A stretch of DNA of 64,000 nucleotides, taken from a virus. The translations under genes and the position numbers were made by a program. The DNA is taken from positions 1 through 64,000 of the IMG/VR virus record IMGVR_UViG_3300044971_003552, one strand, 5' to 3'. Positions 31,346-45,200 of this stretch are shown here, piece after piece. Each line of letters opens with the position of its first letter. Position 1 is the stretch's first letter. The notes below the pieces were generated by a model. It was not told where the DNA came from. It did not search any database and was given only the letters and a program-made list of their open reading frames with translations.

Positions 31346-31390
31346 GACTACTAAGGGCGATATTTATATTAAACCAGTAAAGATTAATCG

Positions 31391-32017
31391 ATGACTTTAA
31401 TAACCGTACGTAAAGGAAATTCTGGTCAATGGCTAGAATCTAACCGTATTCTACAAACTGGTGAACCAGGATACGATCTCTCAAATAGTATACTCAAAAT
31501 AGGAGACGGAACATCGTCTTGGACTCAATTACCCCATTATGGCAGTGGACTATTTGCATCAGTTAATCATGTTCATAATACATCTGATATAATAAATTTT
31601 AATCTATCCATCTCTGGATATTTACAACCTGGATCAGGAATATTATTTAATTTTGTTAATGACAGATTAGTTATTAATGCTGTTAGCACAGGACAAGACT
31701 CTTCTTTAAGAGAACTATTTTTACCACCCGCTCCCACACTATTATATTCTAATATTCAAAGTAATGAAGTTAGCTTAGGTTGGATAGCTCCATCAGCCAC
31801 ATGGATACCACCAGTAAATGATTATGCTATACAGTATAGAAGTGGTCAAAGTTTATCATGGGTTAACTATACGGATTATGTCAGTCCTCTAACCAATGTT
31901 AGTATTAGTGGTTTAAGCTATAATATAGAATATCAATTCAGAGTAGCTGCTATAAATGGTGTCGGTCAAGGAACGTGGTCGAGTGGTTTGCCAATTACTC
32001 TAACAGAGCCAATTTAA
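31391..32017 (+). CDS. Short tail fibre: Mtd N-domain plus FN3
   Basis: 208 residues. Residues 3-48 (LITVRKGNSGQW ... GEPGYD ... LKIGDG) are the third Mtd-type domain in the window. A short shaft (VNHVHNTSDIINFNLSISGYL) and an FN3 domain (about 110-205, SLGWIAPS ... FRVAAINGVGQGTW) follow. It lacks a LamG or tip domain, so it could be an accessory fibre or a fibre cut down by recombination. Confidence 0.8.
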   Translation: MTLITVRKGNSGQWLESNRILQTGEPGYDLSNSILKIGDGTSSWTQLPHYGSGLFASVNHVHNTSDIINFNLSISGYLQPGSGILFNFVNDRLVINAVSTGQDSSLRELFLPPAPTLLYSNIQSNEVSLGWIAPSATWIPPVNDYAIQYRSGQSLSWVNYTDYVSPLTNVSISGLSYNIEYQFRVAAINGVGQGTWSSGLPITLTEPI

Positions 32018-32052
32018 GTATAGTATTTTTTCTTCTAATATCTAGAGTTTTT

Positions 32053-32220
32053 ATGTCTAAAATTACACAATTACCATTATCTAGTGGACTTAAAAATGAT
32101 ACTATTTTTGTAGTAGTACATAATAGTGGAGGAAATCTTGAAACTCAGCAAGTTTCAGCTTCTGGATTGTTACAATTTATATCTCAATATGTACCAGAAA
32201 TACACGGTGGCGAACCTTAA
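32053..32220 (+). CDS. 55-residue tail-region protein ending GGEP
   Basis: Begins MSKITQLPLSSGLKND, a common opening of fibre-associated phage proteins, and ends EIHGGEP. The ATG at 32053 is favoured; a longer reading from 31975 overlaps the previous gene. No family recognised. Confidence 0.6.
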   Translation: MSKITQLPLSSGLKNDTIFVVVHNSGGNLETQQVSASGLLQFISQYVPEIHGGEP

Positions 32221-32224
32221 AATG

Positions 32225-32240
32225 AGGTGTATATATTAAT
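32225..32240 (+). promoter_or_regulatory. Candidate late promoter element
   Basis: AGGTGTATATATTAAT, 48 bases before the ATG at 32273. Confidence 0.45.
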
Positions 32241-32272
32241 TAGTATACTATCTCTAACAAAAGGACCGTATA

Positions 32273-32788
32273 ATGTCTTGGCAAACAGAAATTCCTATTA
32301 TTGTACGTACTCTTGTGAATGATTGGTCAGATCAGCCGGTTTATAGTGACGACCGATTAATTCAAGTTATAAGTGTTGCAGCAAAATACGTTCAATTTGA
32401 TGTGGTTTTAGATCATCAATATTTGGTGGATGTTGTTAGTCCAAATATTACTCCCGATCCTACTGATGATAGGGATGAAATTTTTATTAGTTTAGTTTCA
32501 TTAAAGGCAGCTTGTTTAGTAGATCAAAGTACCTATCGAACAAAGGCCGCTACTGAAGGTATACGAGCGGCACTCGGTCCGGCTAGTTTAGCTGTTAACG
32601 GACAAAGTGGAGCCTGGAAAACAATACTAGAACAAGGACCTTGTGCATTATATGAAGAGTTAACTTCTCACTGGGATGTTAAAGATGCCAGTGCTATTGC
32701 TGCTGTTCTTAGTCCTTTCGTTGGCAATAAGTTTAACCCTCGATATTTACAAAATCACGACTATCGATCAAGATATTTTTACTCATAA
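32273..32788 (+). CDS. Candidate head-tail adaptor (neck) protein
   Basis: 171 residues, mostly helical: SWQTEIPIIVRTLVNDWSD, YSDDRLIQVISVAAKYV, DEIFISLVSLKAACLVDQ. The outline (short helices, an insertion with Pro/Asp, long central helix) resembles gp6/gp15-type adaptors that sit under the portal. Strangely, it is separated from the capsid genes by 13 kb of fibre genes. AAAAGGA precedes the ATG. Confidence 0.55.
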   Translation: MSWQTEIPIIVRTLVNDWSDQPVYSDDRLIQVISVAAKYVQFDVVLDHQYLVDVVSPNITPDPTDDRDEIFISLVSLKAACLVDQSTYRTKAATEGIRAALGPASLAVNGQSGAWKTILEQGPCALYEELTSHWDVKDASAIAAVLSPFVGNKFNPRYLQNHDYRSRYFYS

Positions 32789-32804
32789 GTAAAGGATACT
32801 CACA

Positions 32805-33248
32805 ATGCCAGCGGCTGAATATAATTTTAGCATAGAAAAAGGTACAGCTTTCGTCATCGCTTTTGAATATAGGGATGATCTTCAAATTCCTATCGATATT
32901 ACTAATTGGTGTGCCAGAATACGCTGGATAGAAGACCAGAATACAAATCCAACTATTAGAACATTCATAACGAATACTCAAACCAATGATTACTCTTTTG
33001 TTATAGATCCTAAGCTTGGTAAAATAATACTAAAAATACCAGCATCAGCTACAGCCGCTTATAATTTTAATAGTGCTCTTTATGACTTTGAACTTCAAGA
33101 ACCAAATGATCTTTATAGTGGAGGAGGAAAAAAGATTTTTAGAATCTTACAAGGAACCGTGTCATTGGTAGCCAGGAACGTACCTGGAAGCGATGCTTTT
33201 GCTTGCGATACCAATGTTCAGAATGATTGTGGAACATGTAGCCCATGA
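32805..33248 (+). CDS. BppU-like Ig-fold baseplate/tail protein, copy 2
   Basis: 147 residues, paralogue of 20982-21380 (same TNWCAR, DLYSGGGK and RIL blocks). The C-terminal extension carries four Cys (FACDTNVQNDCGTCSP includes three), possibly a metal site or disulphides. It overlaps the start of the giant fibre gene by four bases (ATGA), implying a fixed partnership, as copy 1 has with its downstream fibres. Confidence 0.7.
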   Translation: MPAAEYNFSIEKGTAFVIAFEYRDDLQIPIDITNWCARIRWIEDQNTNPTIRTFITNTQTNDYSFVIDPKLGKIILKIPASATAAYNFNSALYDFELQEPNDLYSGGGKKIFRILQGTVSLVARNVPGSDAFACDTNVQNDCGTCSP

Positions 33249-36200
33249 GTATTGTACGAGTAGAAGAAGATATACAGCCACTAAAATATTTAGTAGTTAC
33301 ACAACAAAGAGATCCAGAGAGTGTTATCACTACTAATGTAGTTATATCCGATACTCGTAATAATAGAATTAATCTTGTTTCCATTGAAAAAGGTCTCCAA
33401 GGAGATATTGGTCTCGTCGGCCCCAAAGGAGACCCTGGAAAAGATGGTGTTATTTTTGATGTATTACCAATTAACAGCGGTGGTACAAATAATACTATAT
33501 TTAGTAGTGGACACGTCATTTATTATGATGGGTCTAAATTATCTAGCAGTAATTATACCATACAAGACATATTAAATAATGCTGGTAACAGTAGTAATCT
33601 CACAGGTATTATTGCAGAGTCGGGTTTATATGTAAATTTAGTTAATAATAATGCTAGATTAGGAGTAAAAACTGGAGGAGGATTAACAATAAATGAACAG
33701 AATACTATTGTTGTTGATGATACAATAGTTAGAAAAGTTGAACTTAATTTAGGAAGCATCGAAGGAGTGGTTCCTATTGAAAAAGGAGGAACAAATAATC
33801 AACTATTCAATAGTAACAGATTGTTATATTATGATGGATTTAAGATAGCCTCGTTCCCCCTTGCAACAGGACGCATACTATTAAGTGGAACAACTATAGA
33901 TATAGTAGCGGGATCTGGACTAGTTGGAGGAGGATTAACATCTTTGCCGTCAGGTTCTGTTGTTTTAAATATTGGTGGATCTTCCGATATTCTGGTAGAG
34001 ACTAATTCCATATCTTTGAGCAATACCGGGATTGCAGGAACATATAATAAAATAACTACTGATGAGAAAGGACGTGTCGTATCTGGTTCTAATTTATCTG
34101 CTTCTGACATTATTAGTATTCTAAATTATACTCCTTGGCATATTGGTAATGATGGCGAAAACTCTGGTCTTGATGCTGATTTATTGGACGGTCAACAAGG
34201 ATCATATTATTTAGATTTATCAAATAGTACTGGTATTCTTAGTGCTGATAGTTTACCAGTACAATCAGCTCCGGGTCTATATACTAAAGTACAGGTAAAC
34301 AATAAAGGAATTGTGATAAATGGACAAGATATTAATTATGGAGACATAGTTAATGCTCTAGGGTATAGGCCAGTATCAGCTACAGGAGATATTATATACG
34401 GCCCACTAACTATTAATGGAAATACTACTCTTGATGGTAATGACCTAGTTGTTAAAGATAATTTACCATTACTGGGCACAAATTCCCCGTTTATACTACC
34501 TAATGAGCCTAGAGGCTTCAGTTTTATGTATGGGGGACTTACTCCTCAAACTGGTATATTGGCTTACTATCCCGGTGAAAGAGAATTAAGATTAATAACT
34601 AACATAGGAGCTACTGGTATAGTAGACGCTGGAAGTGGGGATAATTTTAATAATGAAGTAGATGGAGGAGACGCTAATTCTGTTTATGTGATTGGAAATA
34701 TTACTGGTGACATGAATATAGTACTACTTCGTTCAGTAGCAGATAGCTTATATGTTAGTCGATTTGCTGATCAAACCATTAGCGGTAATAAAACTTTTGC
34801 AGACCCTCTTGCTGTAAGAGGTCAAATTTCTGTAATTCCTAATATTAATCAATCAACTCCTCCATTTAATGTTGGAGCAAATACAAGAATGGTGGAGAAT
34901 CTTAATGTCGATCTTCTCCATGGCAAAAATTTAGATTATTATAATGATGCTTCTAACATGACTGGGCTTTTTAATTATGAAAAAGTTCAGTTTAATAGTC
35001 TCGAAGGAACCATTGGTTTTATACCTCGTTTTGATAATAGAACTAATAATCCCAGTAGAACTATTAGCGATTCTGTGATTCAGCAAACCGGACAAATTGT
35101 AAGAGTAAATAATAATTTTAATTTTTCTGTTGGAACTTCTAACACTGGATCATTTGATGCAAATCGTTCCGCTCTCATTGGACAAAACAACAGAATTATA
35201 GGAGATAACTCGCTTGCTGTCGGTTCAAATAATTTAGTTAATGCTAATAACAGCATAGCCCTAAATTCAAAATCACAAGCTCTCACTGATAATTCTATAG
35301 CTGCCGGGAATCATGGTTACACTTGGTCTGAAAATCAAGTAAGTTTTGGGTCTTTCAGAGAGCTTAATAATATATCTACAGCTCAAGGTCAACACTCTAC
35401 TATTACTCTGGGTCTTAGCGGAGTACAAACTGATGGAGCTTGGGTAAATATGAGCCCGTCCATCAATATTCCAAAAAATAAAACACTATCATATACATTA
35501 GAAGTATTGATGAACAAAGCTGCTGGCACGGGAGCTGCTTTATTTACATACGAAAGTGGTATTATTAAAAATTCAACATTCCGTAATCCAAACAACCCGT
35601 CTTTTCTAACTAATATTACTTCGATATTAAAAGATGCTACAAAAAGAGAAATATATAACGACTCACAAAGAAGAAGATATTATTATCATTTTAATTTAGA
35701 CAATAATAATTTTATACAGAACTTAGATGTTACAGCTCCAGACATTAAAACATTAGATATTAAACCATATAACACAGAATCTTTATACAAATATATTCCA
35801 CAGTATATTGAATCCTATGGAACATACGAAAAAACTAACGATGGAGAACTGGTCTTAAATATTCCTAAGCCAATAACATATGGTTGGTTCTATCAAAATT
35901 CAGGAAGTCCAGACATAATAGTTAAATCATACTTTCATGGTATGACTACGGGGTCTGTCTCACGCCTCAATTTCACTTCCGCAACAAAACACACCCCGTT
36001 TTCAAAGCAGTATCAAGTATCAAGCATTATCAGTGATACCCTCTTTTCTGTTAAAGAAACATCTTGGTCTGGAAGATTAACTAACGACGAACTAATACTA
36101 GATCCACAAGTCGTATCTGATATAGATTCTAAAAATAGTATAATAACAAATGCTGGATTTTTATATACTAATTCTCCGGATATCTATAATGTTCCAACAA

Positions 36201-39200
36201 ACATTACTAATGTTTTACATACTGGTATGTATGTCAGATATTATCCACACGGATCAGGCTATTCATATGTAGTTCCTCAAACTGGTAAAATTATAGCAAA
36301 AACTAGTAGTTCGATTACTTTTGATACTCCGTTTACAGGGCTTACAATATTTAATCAGTCTATTAACACTCAAGCAGTATTAGAATTTACACAATATACT
36401 AGACATGTTTTTGATTCGTCTAAAACAGTACATCTTAATATTTCTGGCTATGGACAGCAATCATTAACTAGCTTATCCGGAGCGTATGCGGCATCATACT
36501 GTGGACAACCAACATACTCTATTAAATTATCTGGAATACCTAATAATATATTTACTGATACTATAGCCACAATAAGGCCAGCCACAACTAATAGTGGAAC
36601 AGTTTCTTTGGTTTCTCATAGAAATATTAGCGGAACATATACTAGAGATGCAACTCAATACAAAAAATATGAAGGTATTTATATAAGACAACCTTCTATT
36701 AGTGGAAATAGCAGAATTTCTATTTATAACCAAAATTTAGAACCGATAGAGCTACCCTCTGTTCCATTCAACTATAGCTTTGTCTGTGGATACGGAGATG
36801 ATGATAACGGATCTTTTGAAATATATAAATCTGGACTATATAGCTATCTAAAATTTAAATCAGTATCAGGCATAGACATTTCTTTATCTTGCGGTCAAGA
36901 TTTTGATTATGTTTATAAAGTAGCTAATTTAATGGATGTTTCATATATTAAAAATTATTTATATGGAATAGATTATGATTTACAACAAAGTGGATGCTAT
37001 TTCTATAGTCAATATCCAGTAAATAGTGGTGCAGGATATGTGTTTTACCCAGATACTTTAGAAACTTCGGACCTTACAGCTCTGCCACTGGGTTTGCTTC
37101 CAGATAAAACATATTTTCCAGTTAATATAAAATTAGTTAATAGTTCATATATATTTGATTTAAGTAAATCGTCTGGTGGACAACCAATTACTATTATTAA
37201 TGACAATAATAGAAAGTCCTCATATAAAATTTTTCCAAGAATACGAGACGCTTATAATAAAGATATATACAATATACGTATTAAAGTTTTTGATATGTCT
37301 GGCAGAAATTATGAAAAACCATTCTCTATACACATAGATCCTGTTAACGTCAGAACTCACATCAGGAATTCTATACCAGACCAATCGGCAATAATAAATG
37401 AACTTTTTACTTATACTATACCTAATAATACTTTCCCTAATAAAACAAAAATTTCATCAGTTAGACTTTCTGATGGTAGAGTTTTACCTCAATGGCTTGC
37501 CTTTGATCAATCCAAACAAGCATTTAGCGGTACTCCTTTAGCTGCAAATTCTGGAACAATAGAATTATTAGTTAAGGCTACGGGGGTTGATCTGATTGTA
37601 TCTGATGTGTTTAAGTTGTCTGTCACAGATAGTTATCCATCGATTTCAAACTACATTGTTGATCCAGTATTATCATTTGATATAAAAAACATCTTTCTGT
37701 CTAGCATATCTGTTCCTCAAAATGCTTCTTATGATACACACGTTGGTAAATTATCTGCCGACGGAGGATATAATCCTTATTTAATTTTTAAAACCTCATC
37801 TAATAGTTTTAATGGATATTCTCATTTTGGAGGAAATGTTTTGACGGAATGTTCGGCATCTATTAGTCAGTTTTCCACCGTTACATTATCTGGTATTATT
37901 CCTTATCTATCTGGGCATAACATACTAGTTAGTGGTACGAATAATCAGTCTCAGCAAATAGTAAGTAAGATTGTACCGTCTTCTATTTTTAATATTACTG
38001 TGTCTTCTGGTTCTAACTTTTTATTATTTAATAATCCAAATAGTAATTATACTGGTATAATTTTTAGTGGTAATAAAATTTTTAGCAATATTCAAAATTG
38101 GGACAATAATTACTATGCTACAAATGTTACAACTACTGGTATTTATCTTAATAGAAATTTTACTAATCTTAATAGCGAATCAACAGGACTAACCTGTTTT
38201 ACTAGTGGTTATAATATACTGTTAAATTCTAATGTTAATTTTACAGATAATATTATTGGAATTTTTAGTACCCCAATTAATGAATCTGGTTTTTATTATA
38301 TTGATCAGCTCAAAAACTTTACTACAAATTATCAATCAGCTACAAGGTGTCCAGTTACATTATCTAATAATGATAATATTAAGGGTTTTGATACCGAAAC
38401 AAACGAATATATTATAGAAAAAGGATATTATTCTACTGGTTTAATTTCATTTTATACAGACGTTGGCTATAGTGATATTTCTATTAGCAGTCCAGAGCAT
38501 TTAAATTTCGAAAATGATGAAAGTAGCGTTTATTTAAGATTCTTATCAAGAAATACTGGGGTTTTACCCACAAGTCAGGGATATTCTAAGATAAGCGGAA
38601 TAGCTCGGTCATCTTTTAATGTTAATAATGGATACTTCTTCCCCAACTCCCAACCCTATGCAACAGGATCTGTGCTAGTTAATGTTGACAAAAATCATGG
38701 ATACAAACTCGCAAACAATAATATCATTAATCAGATACCTGTACAATTTTTAGATACTCAGGAAAATAATAGCAATCGTAAACCAAAGAATAATCTTTTT
38801 GACATAGATGATGTTGAAGGAAATACTATATATGTTAAAGATAAAAATAATTATCTATTAAAAGAAATTGGTAAACCAGATTATTTTGAACAAGCGATAT
38901 CTGGCATCTATACTACTAACGGTTTTGGCTTTAGTGCTGCTTTTGTACACAATGACTACAAAATTTATGACTTAGATTACGGAGGTTCTCCAATATGGCC
39001 TCAAGATAAAATAATAGATGTTAATTCCTCTCTTGGGTCATCTAGTTCGAGCTTTGTTTCTAATTCTAGATTACTAGATTTTACTCAGGGATTCTTTTTT
39101 AATGGAACAGTAGCTAGAAGCGGTTCTCACATAGTATACAATGGAACTTTTCCATCTTTAGTATATTCTGGATATGTTATGTCTGTATTTAGTACCGACC

Positions 39201-42200
39201 CGCTTTGGCCGACAACCGGAATAACAGTTGGGTATAACGGATACAATTATTCTCCATTAAGTGTTTCTTTTAATACCGGTATTCCTAAAGTTTTCAATAC
39301 CCACGGTCTTGGTTCAACAGTTAGTCCAATTAATATCCAGTGTACAGGATTGATTAGTCAGTCTACATACGGAGATATGAGAATAGCGTTACTAGGATAT
39401 GACTATCAAATAGTAAATATATCTGGTTCTTATTCTCCTCCGTCTGGTTCAAATTTTGTAATTTCAAAAACGAATCAAGACTCATCTGAAACAACATTAT
39501 TTTCTAGTTCTAATAACTCAAATATTAATATTCAGGTTACTGGTTGGCCCAAAGAAATTATTAGTTTAAAACTTTACAAAAACAATGATCAGCTAAACTT
39601 TTCTACCTTAAATATAAACATAAATTCTACATTTCATCCAATAAACATTGGTAAGAGACTTGATATACTTAATGCAATAGATAATATTAATACAGACTAT
39701 GTAGATGCTATGTTTTATTTTAAACCTATTATTACTCTTGATCAAAGAGTCTGTTTAAATAATAAATATCGACAACCAGATAATAGAGTATTTTTCAATG
39801 GTAATCAAATCACTATTCACAATCTGTCTACTCCTAGGTCTTATTTGAATACTAATGATCAAATTAAAATTTTAAGCTTGAATAGTGGTATTGATTTTAT
39901 TGATTCTGCAGTTAGTAGAAACTGTAGAGTAGTTGGCACAGGAGTAAACAATACAGCTATTTATTGTATTCCTAATAATGGTCCTAAAATAGTGTCTCCT
40001 AATTCTATATATAATAGTGATGATCTATGGAGAAGAAACTCATTAAGATATGCTCATTCTTTCGGAATTAGAGCCAATCAGGAATTACCAAATACAGGAA
40101 TTATATCATTTGTGGGAGCTGTTTCTGGATACTTTTCTATTCCGCAAACTAATAATTTGTACCACCATACCTATGGAGGATATACCGCTAATTGGCCAAT
40201 GGACCCTTACGGAAAGAGGGTGTCCGCTCCTCTAACAGGCGTCTTTTCTATACAAAGTAACTCTTCTCAATGTGTTTCTGGTACTTTGTGCTTAAGCATT
40301 AAGGGGTTCTCTAATACAAATTTCAACAGTATCCCGGACTTAACAAATAGATCAGGTATAGGAAAACAACCACATGCTATAGATACGGATGCTGTTAAAG
40401 GATATATTAGACCATGGGGAACAGCAAATAAAAAATACTATTTTGATTTCTCGGACAATGCACCAGAATTGAATGGATTATATTACATTAATGATAAAAC
40501 AGATCCATACAATATTACTATTAATATACCATACAATATTAATTACTTAGGTAGAAGTGGGTTGGTTTATATTATAGACAGCGATTATAATATAAAGTCT
40601 AATATAAATCCTAATATAGATAACTCTTTTGTCTTATCAGAATCTAATGCTTCGGTTGTTACGGATACGATTCCTCCACAGCCAGTAGCTTTAATTGATT
40701 ACAAAATCAATTCCTATAGTTTAAAATCAAAAAGATGGAAACATCTAGTACATTTTAATAATCCTACCAGCATACCATATAGTGGCTACAATATAACATT
40801 TGATTCTTCACAGCAGCAAGTTTCACAATTACTATATTTGAATCCAGATAAAATAAATATTTTAAATATAGATTATTCTATGGATTATGGCGAATCATAT
40901 ACTCAATTAGATCAAAATAAGATAAAAATAAAAACCACAGATGAAAACCCTATTTATCTTCGAATACAGACTAAAGACGGTTCTCAGAAATGGTCACAAT
41001 CCCTATTGTCTTCTGCTCCCAAAATTAATATTCATGGACTGAATACATATTCTATAGACACTAATACTATTTCTTATAATAATCAAAATAAAATATGGAC
41101 AATTACAGCTATTATTGATAATATAAAAAATATAACAACTAATAGAGACATTTCTGTTGTCGCGTCGGATGAAACTGGAACAGACAGTACAAACTTGATC
41201 ATTGATTTGACAAAAATTCCAGAAATAGCTGTTCCTAAAGTTACTTATACCTATGTTAATAGTCCTATTCCATGGTCCGTTAATTATGATATAAAATATC
41301 TGCCAGATCCATACTTAATTGTTATGTCGGGTTATCCTGGTCCTAGTTTTAATATAAATAATGAGACATTCAATAATAGCACAGGTGTAAAAATTCTTTA
41401 CGGAAATGCCGGATCAGTTACTGGGGTATTCAATACTACACTATCAGTTAAAGACTATATTACTGGTGAAAATTTATCATCTCAAACTGGAGTTATTAGA
41501 GTATTGGCTATGAACCAGACTAAGCCTGGCTATACCCTGGATCCCATAGGATTGCCTGATGATATATATCTAAATATAGATAACGACAATAGCTCTTCAT
41601 CATTTTATTTTTATGTGGATGCTATAAATACATCACAAACTAGTTTGCTAGTAACCTTAACACAAGATGTTGGATATACTAGAAATATTATAACAGAATA
41701 TAGTAACGTATCAAATAGATATAAAATCACGGTCAGTTTAGTTGGCTCAGCAGGATATTACTCCAATAAATCTATTACAGTATCATTATTACAACCACAA
41801 GTTAACAGTGAGGATGTAGAGGTCTGGGTTCCATACACCTATACAAAACTAGTTAATATTACTTTGTATAAAACTTTAACTATAGATCGTTATACTCTTC
41901 CTCAACCTTTGTCTTTCGATAAGCAAGATACTTGGTTTTTACAATTCTATTTATTAGGAGGTATTTTTTCTCATAGACCAGATCAAGCCCCGTCAGTTAG
42001 ATTATCAAACCTACCTAATAAAGGAACATATCCTAATGACCCATTAGAGTATAACATTAGATATGAATACGATAATGCAGATAAAAGATGGAAAGTTATT
42101 GCTACAGGAAGATCAGATAATTTTGCTAGAATGACAGATAGCTTAGGGGTTAAATCTATCAAGATTTTTGCTGAAGACAGTATCAACACTGCTGCCGACA

Positions 42201-45200
42201 CAATTAATCTTACTTTTACTCAAAATAGATATTTAACAAACTTACAACCAGTTACATATTCTATTCCTAATGAATTTTACCAAACGACTTTTGATGTCAG
42301 ACAAGCTTCCGCCAACAACAGTATTATGATTAGTCTTCCTGCTAACCTAAGAGAAGATACCATTGATTTAAGTCTGGTTAACCAACAATACGACCCGGAT
42401 CTACTGCTACATCAGTTTTCATACTCTGGTTCTCCGATTTATGATAAGTGGGATACTTCTATAAGTTTTGGTAATATTAATACTTCCTTAAATGATAATC
42501 AATTATCATCTATAACTGTGAGATGCAAGGGTATATCATCTGATAAAATATATGCCATAGGTAAACTTAGTTTGATGGAATTAGACAGTTTAACTTTACC
42601 AGGATTACCCATAAAGATCACAGGAGTAGCTCGACCCAACTATTCGGCAAAGGAAGGGTCTCCGTGGAGAATTACTTTTAAGACATTGCACGGTCTAGAA
42701 AATCCTAATTTTCCTCCTACAATTCTATTGTCTGGTTTGCCAACAGTATGTTCCGGATATTATCCTTCTTTACCTCTAGAACAACAAAATGGATGCTTAG
42801 AATCTAGAAATTGGAGTCCGTCAGATAAATCATGGAATTTTGCCTTTACCGGTTTTCCATTGTGTGGTATCGATGGAGTGAAACCATTTTCAATAACAGC
42901 CATAGACACAGATACTATTCAAAATATTTCCTTAAGTTTTGATACTATCAATGCTGCTATTGATTACACATCATTAGATGAGGAAGGATTTGTGCATCCT
43001 GTCCCTCAGATAGTGCCTGTGGGGCAGGTTGCGGATCCTATACAATTGTCTCCCCGTTGCTCAGAACCTCCCATAAATATTTCCTATCGTTTTGGACCTC
43101 AGAACAGAGCAACATGTCCTATACCAACAGGCATTACTGGCTGGATAGTATCAGCTTCCGGAGGAAATAATCTATTACCCTCGGGGCTATCCTATACTAT
43201 CAGTTTTCCTGGAGGTAGTCCAAAGAGACCATGGAATAATCTAGGCAGCGGCACTTTAACGATTACTGGAGATCCTTTATTTTTTGCTAGCGGTACAGAG
43301 TATGCTGAAAAGCTTATCTTGACTGTTTTTGACGCTAGAGGCAAGTCGATACAAAAAATTATTAAGTTTACAGATATATCGTCTCCTAATCCACCTTCTC
43401 CTATTGATCTTCCTATTTATTTTGATAGCGAAAAACCTATTTACACTCGTAGACTACCAGGACAAAATAATATAACAAACCCTAGTGGAACAACACCAAT
43501 AGATTGGCAAAGTTATCCAGATTTACCATTGGTGTATTGGCCAGCGGCGAATGCTAATAATTTAAAATGTGACAGTATATTACCACACAACCAGTGTCTC
43601 GTAACGTCTTTTGCTTATAGTGGGGCTAATTTTCAAACTTTTGACTTCAGAGTATTCATAAAACCAGAAAGACCTATTCTTAGTGCTGGAAGTACAGTGT
43701 ATGTAGAATTTGATAATAATCCCGGACATAACCGGAATAATAGATATCAATTATCCAGTCAGGGTAATTTTCCTAATATACAATATTTTATAACAGCAGA
43801 TGGTCATGATTTAGGAACGGGCATAGGCAGACTGGTTCAGGAAAGAACCCCAAGATTTAATACTCAAAATATCCAAAAGTTTTTAGGCAATACAGACATA
43901 ACAACAACAAGATCATTGCTAGGTTGTGGCAGCTTTGCTTCAAAGTCCAGTGTGCAGGAGGCTGGTTTTGGTCTCTTTGGAAGGATGTATCCAAGTATAC
44001 AGGCTACAATTCCTAGCGGAGAGGTATTTTCTTCACAGATAGAAGGAAATCCACCTCCTGTTCCTTTAGCAAATCTTTCTTTGTCTACATTAGATAATAT
44101 GTATACAAGTGGAGTTCCACAGATATCAACTGTTAAAACTTTTGATTGCTGGCAAACGGGTTACTTAAGAATAAGCGGAATACTTTTACCCTCTCCGTCA
44201 GTTGAACTAACAGACCCTGCTCCTGCCGCTGAGGCACCATTTGCATATAATGGACAACAATATTTTATTGGTAGTCGTTGCGTATATGGTAGTAATCCAG
44301 ATGATAGAAATTTAATAGGAAATAAAAGAGATGTTAATATAGACTATAAACTTAAAAATATACTGTCTAATTCTACTTATGCTCAGGGATCAGTAGGACC
44401 AAATCAAGCAATATCATTTAATCATACCGAAAACACAGGAACAGTATTTTCTTTATTTATTAATAATACTCCATCTATTTTTCCAACATATAGATCAAAT
44501 GCTATAAGATATGCTGAAAATGAGTACTTTTGGGTTCACAAGGGTGGAACAAAAAATCAAAGTATCACACAAAATAGTTTTCCTCCGGTTGTCATTGGTG
44601 GACTAAAAGATATTCATGCTCTAAGTGGGACAAGTATTTCTGGTTACAGTATTACAGCAGTAGGAGGATATATTCCTTTTAATGAGTATTCAACTCCAAT
44701 TCCTTATTATAGGTTGCCCGATGGATCAAACTGGTCAACATCTAACTATCCTCCATTTATTACAGGTGTTATACAGAGTAGAGTTGCTGTTGAAAACTCA
44801 ATAACTTACAGCCACTCTGGCTCGTCCAATTCTCAGTATCAATTCATACAGTCTAGCTTATTAAGTAATCCATATAATATAGAAGTGGGAGATACTATCT
44901 ATATTAGCTTCCCAGGCACAGACATTCCAGCACAAACTATTGCTCTGGGAGTGAACAACATAAGCAACAATACATTATTAATCCCGTACTCTAGAGTTGA
45001 TAAACCAGCTATCCTCAATGGAGCTGCGAAATTTTCATTTTTATCTAGCGTAACCGGTATAGAATCAAGCAGTATTTTTATTAAACACAAAAATTTACCA
45101 TTAGTTACGGGAGATAGTATTGATGTTGTTTGGAGTTCGGGCAGTTCTTTTAATAGTATTGCTCCTTTAACAAATTCTATGACAGTAAGTTCTTTTAATA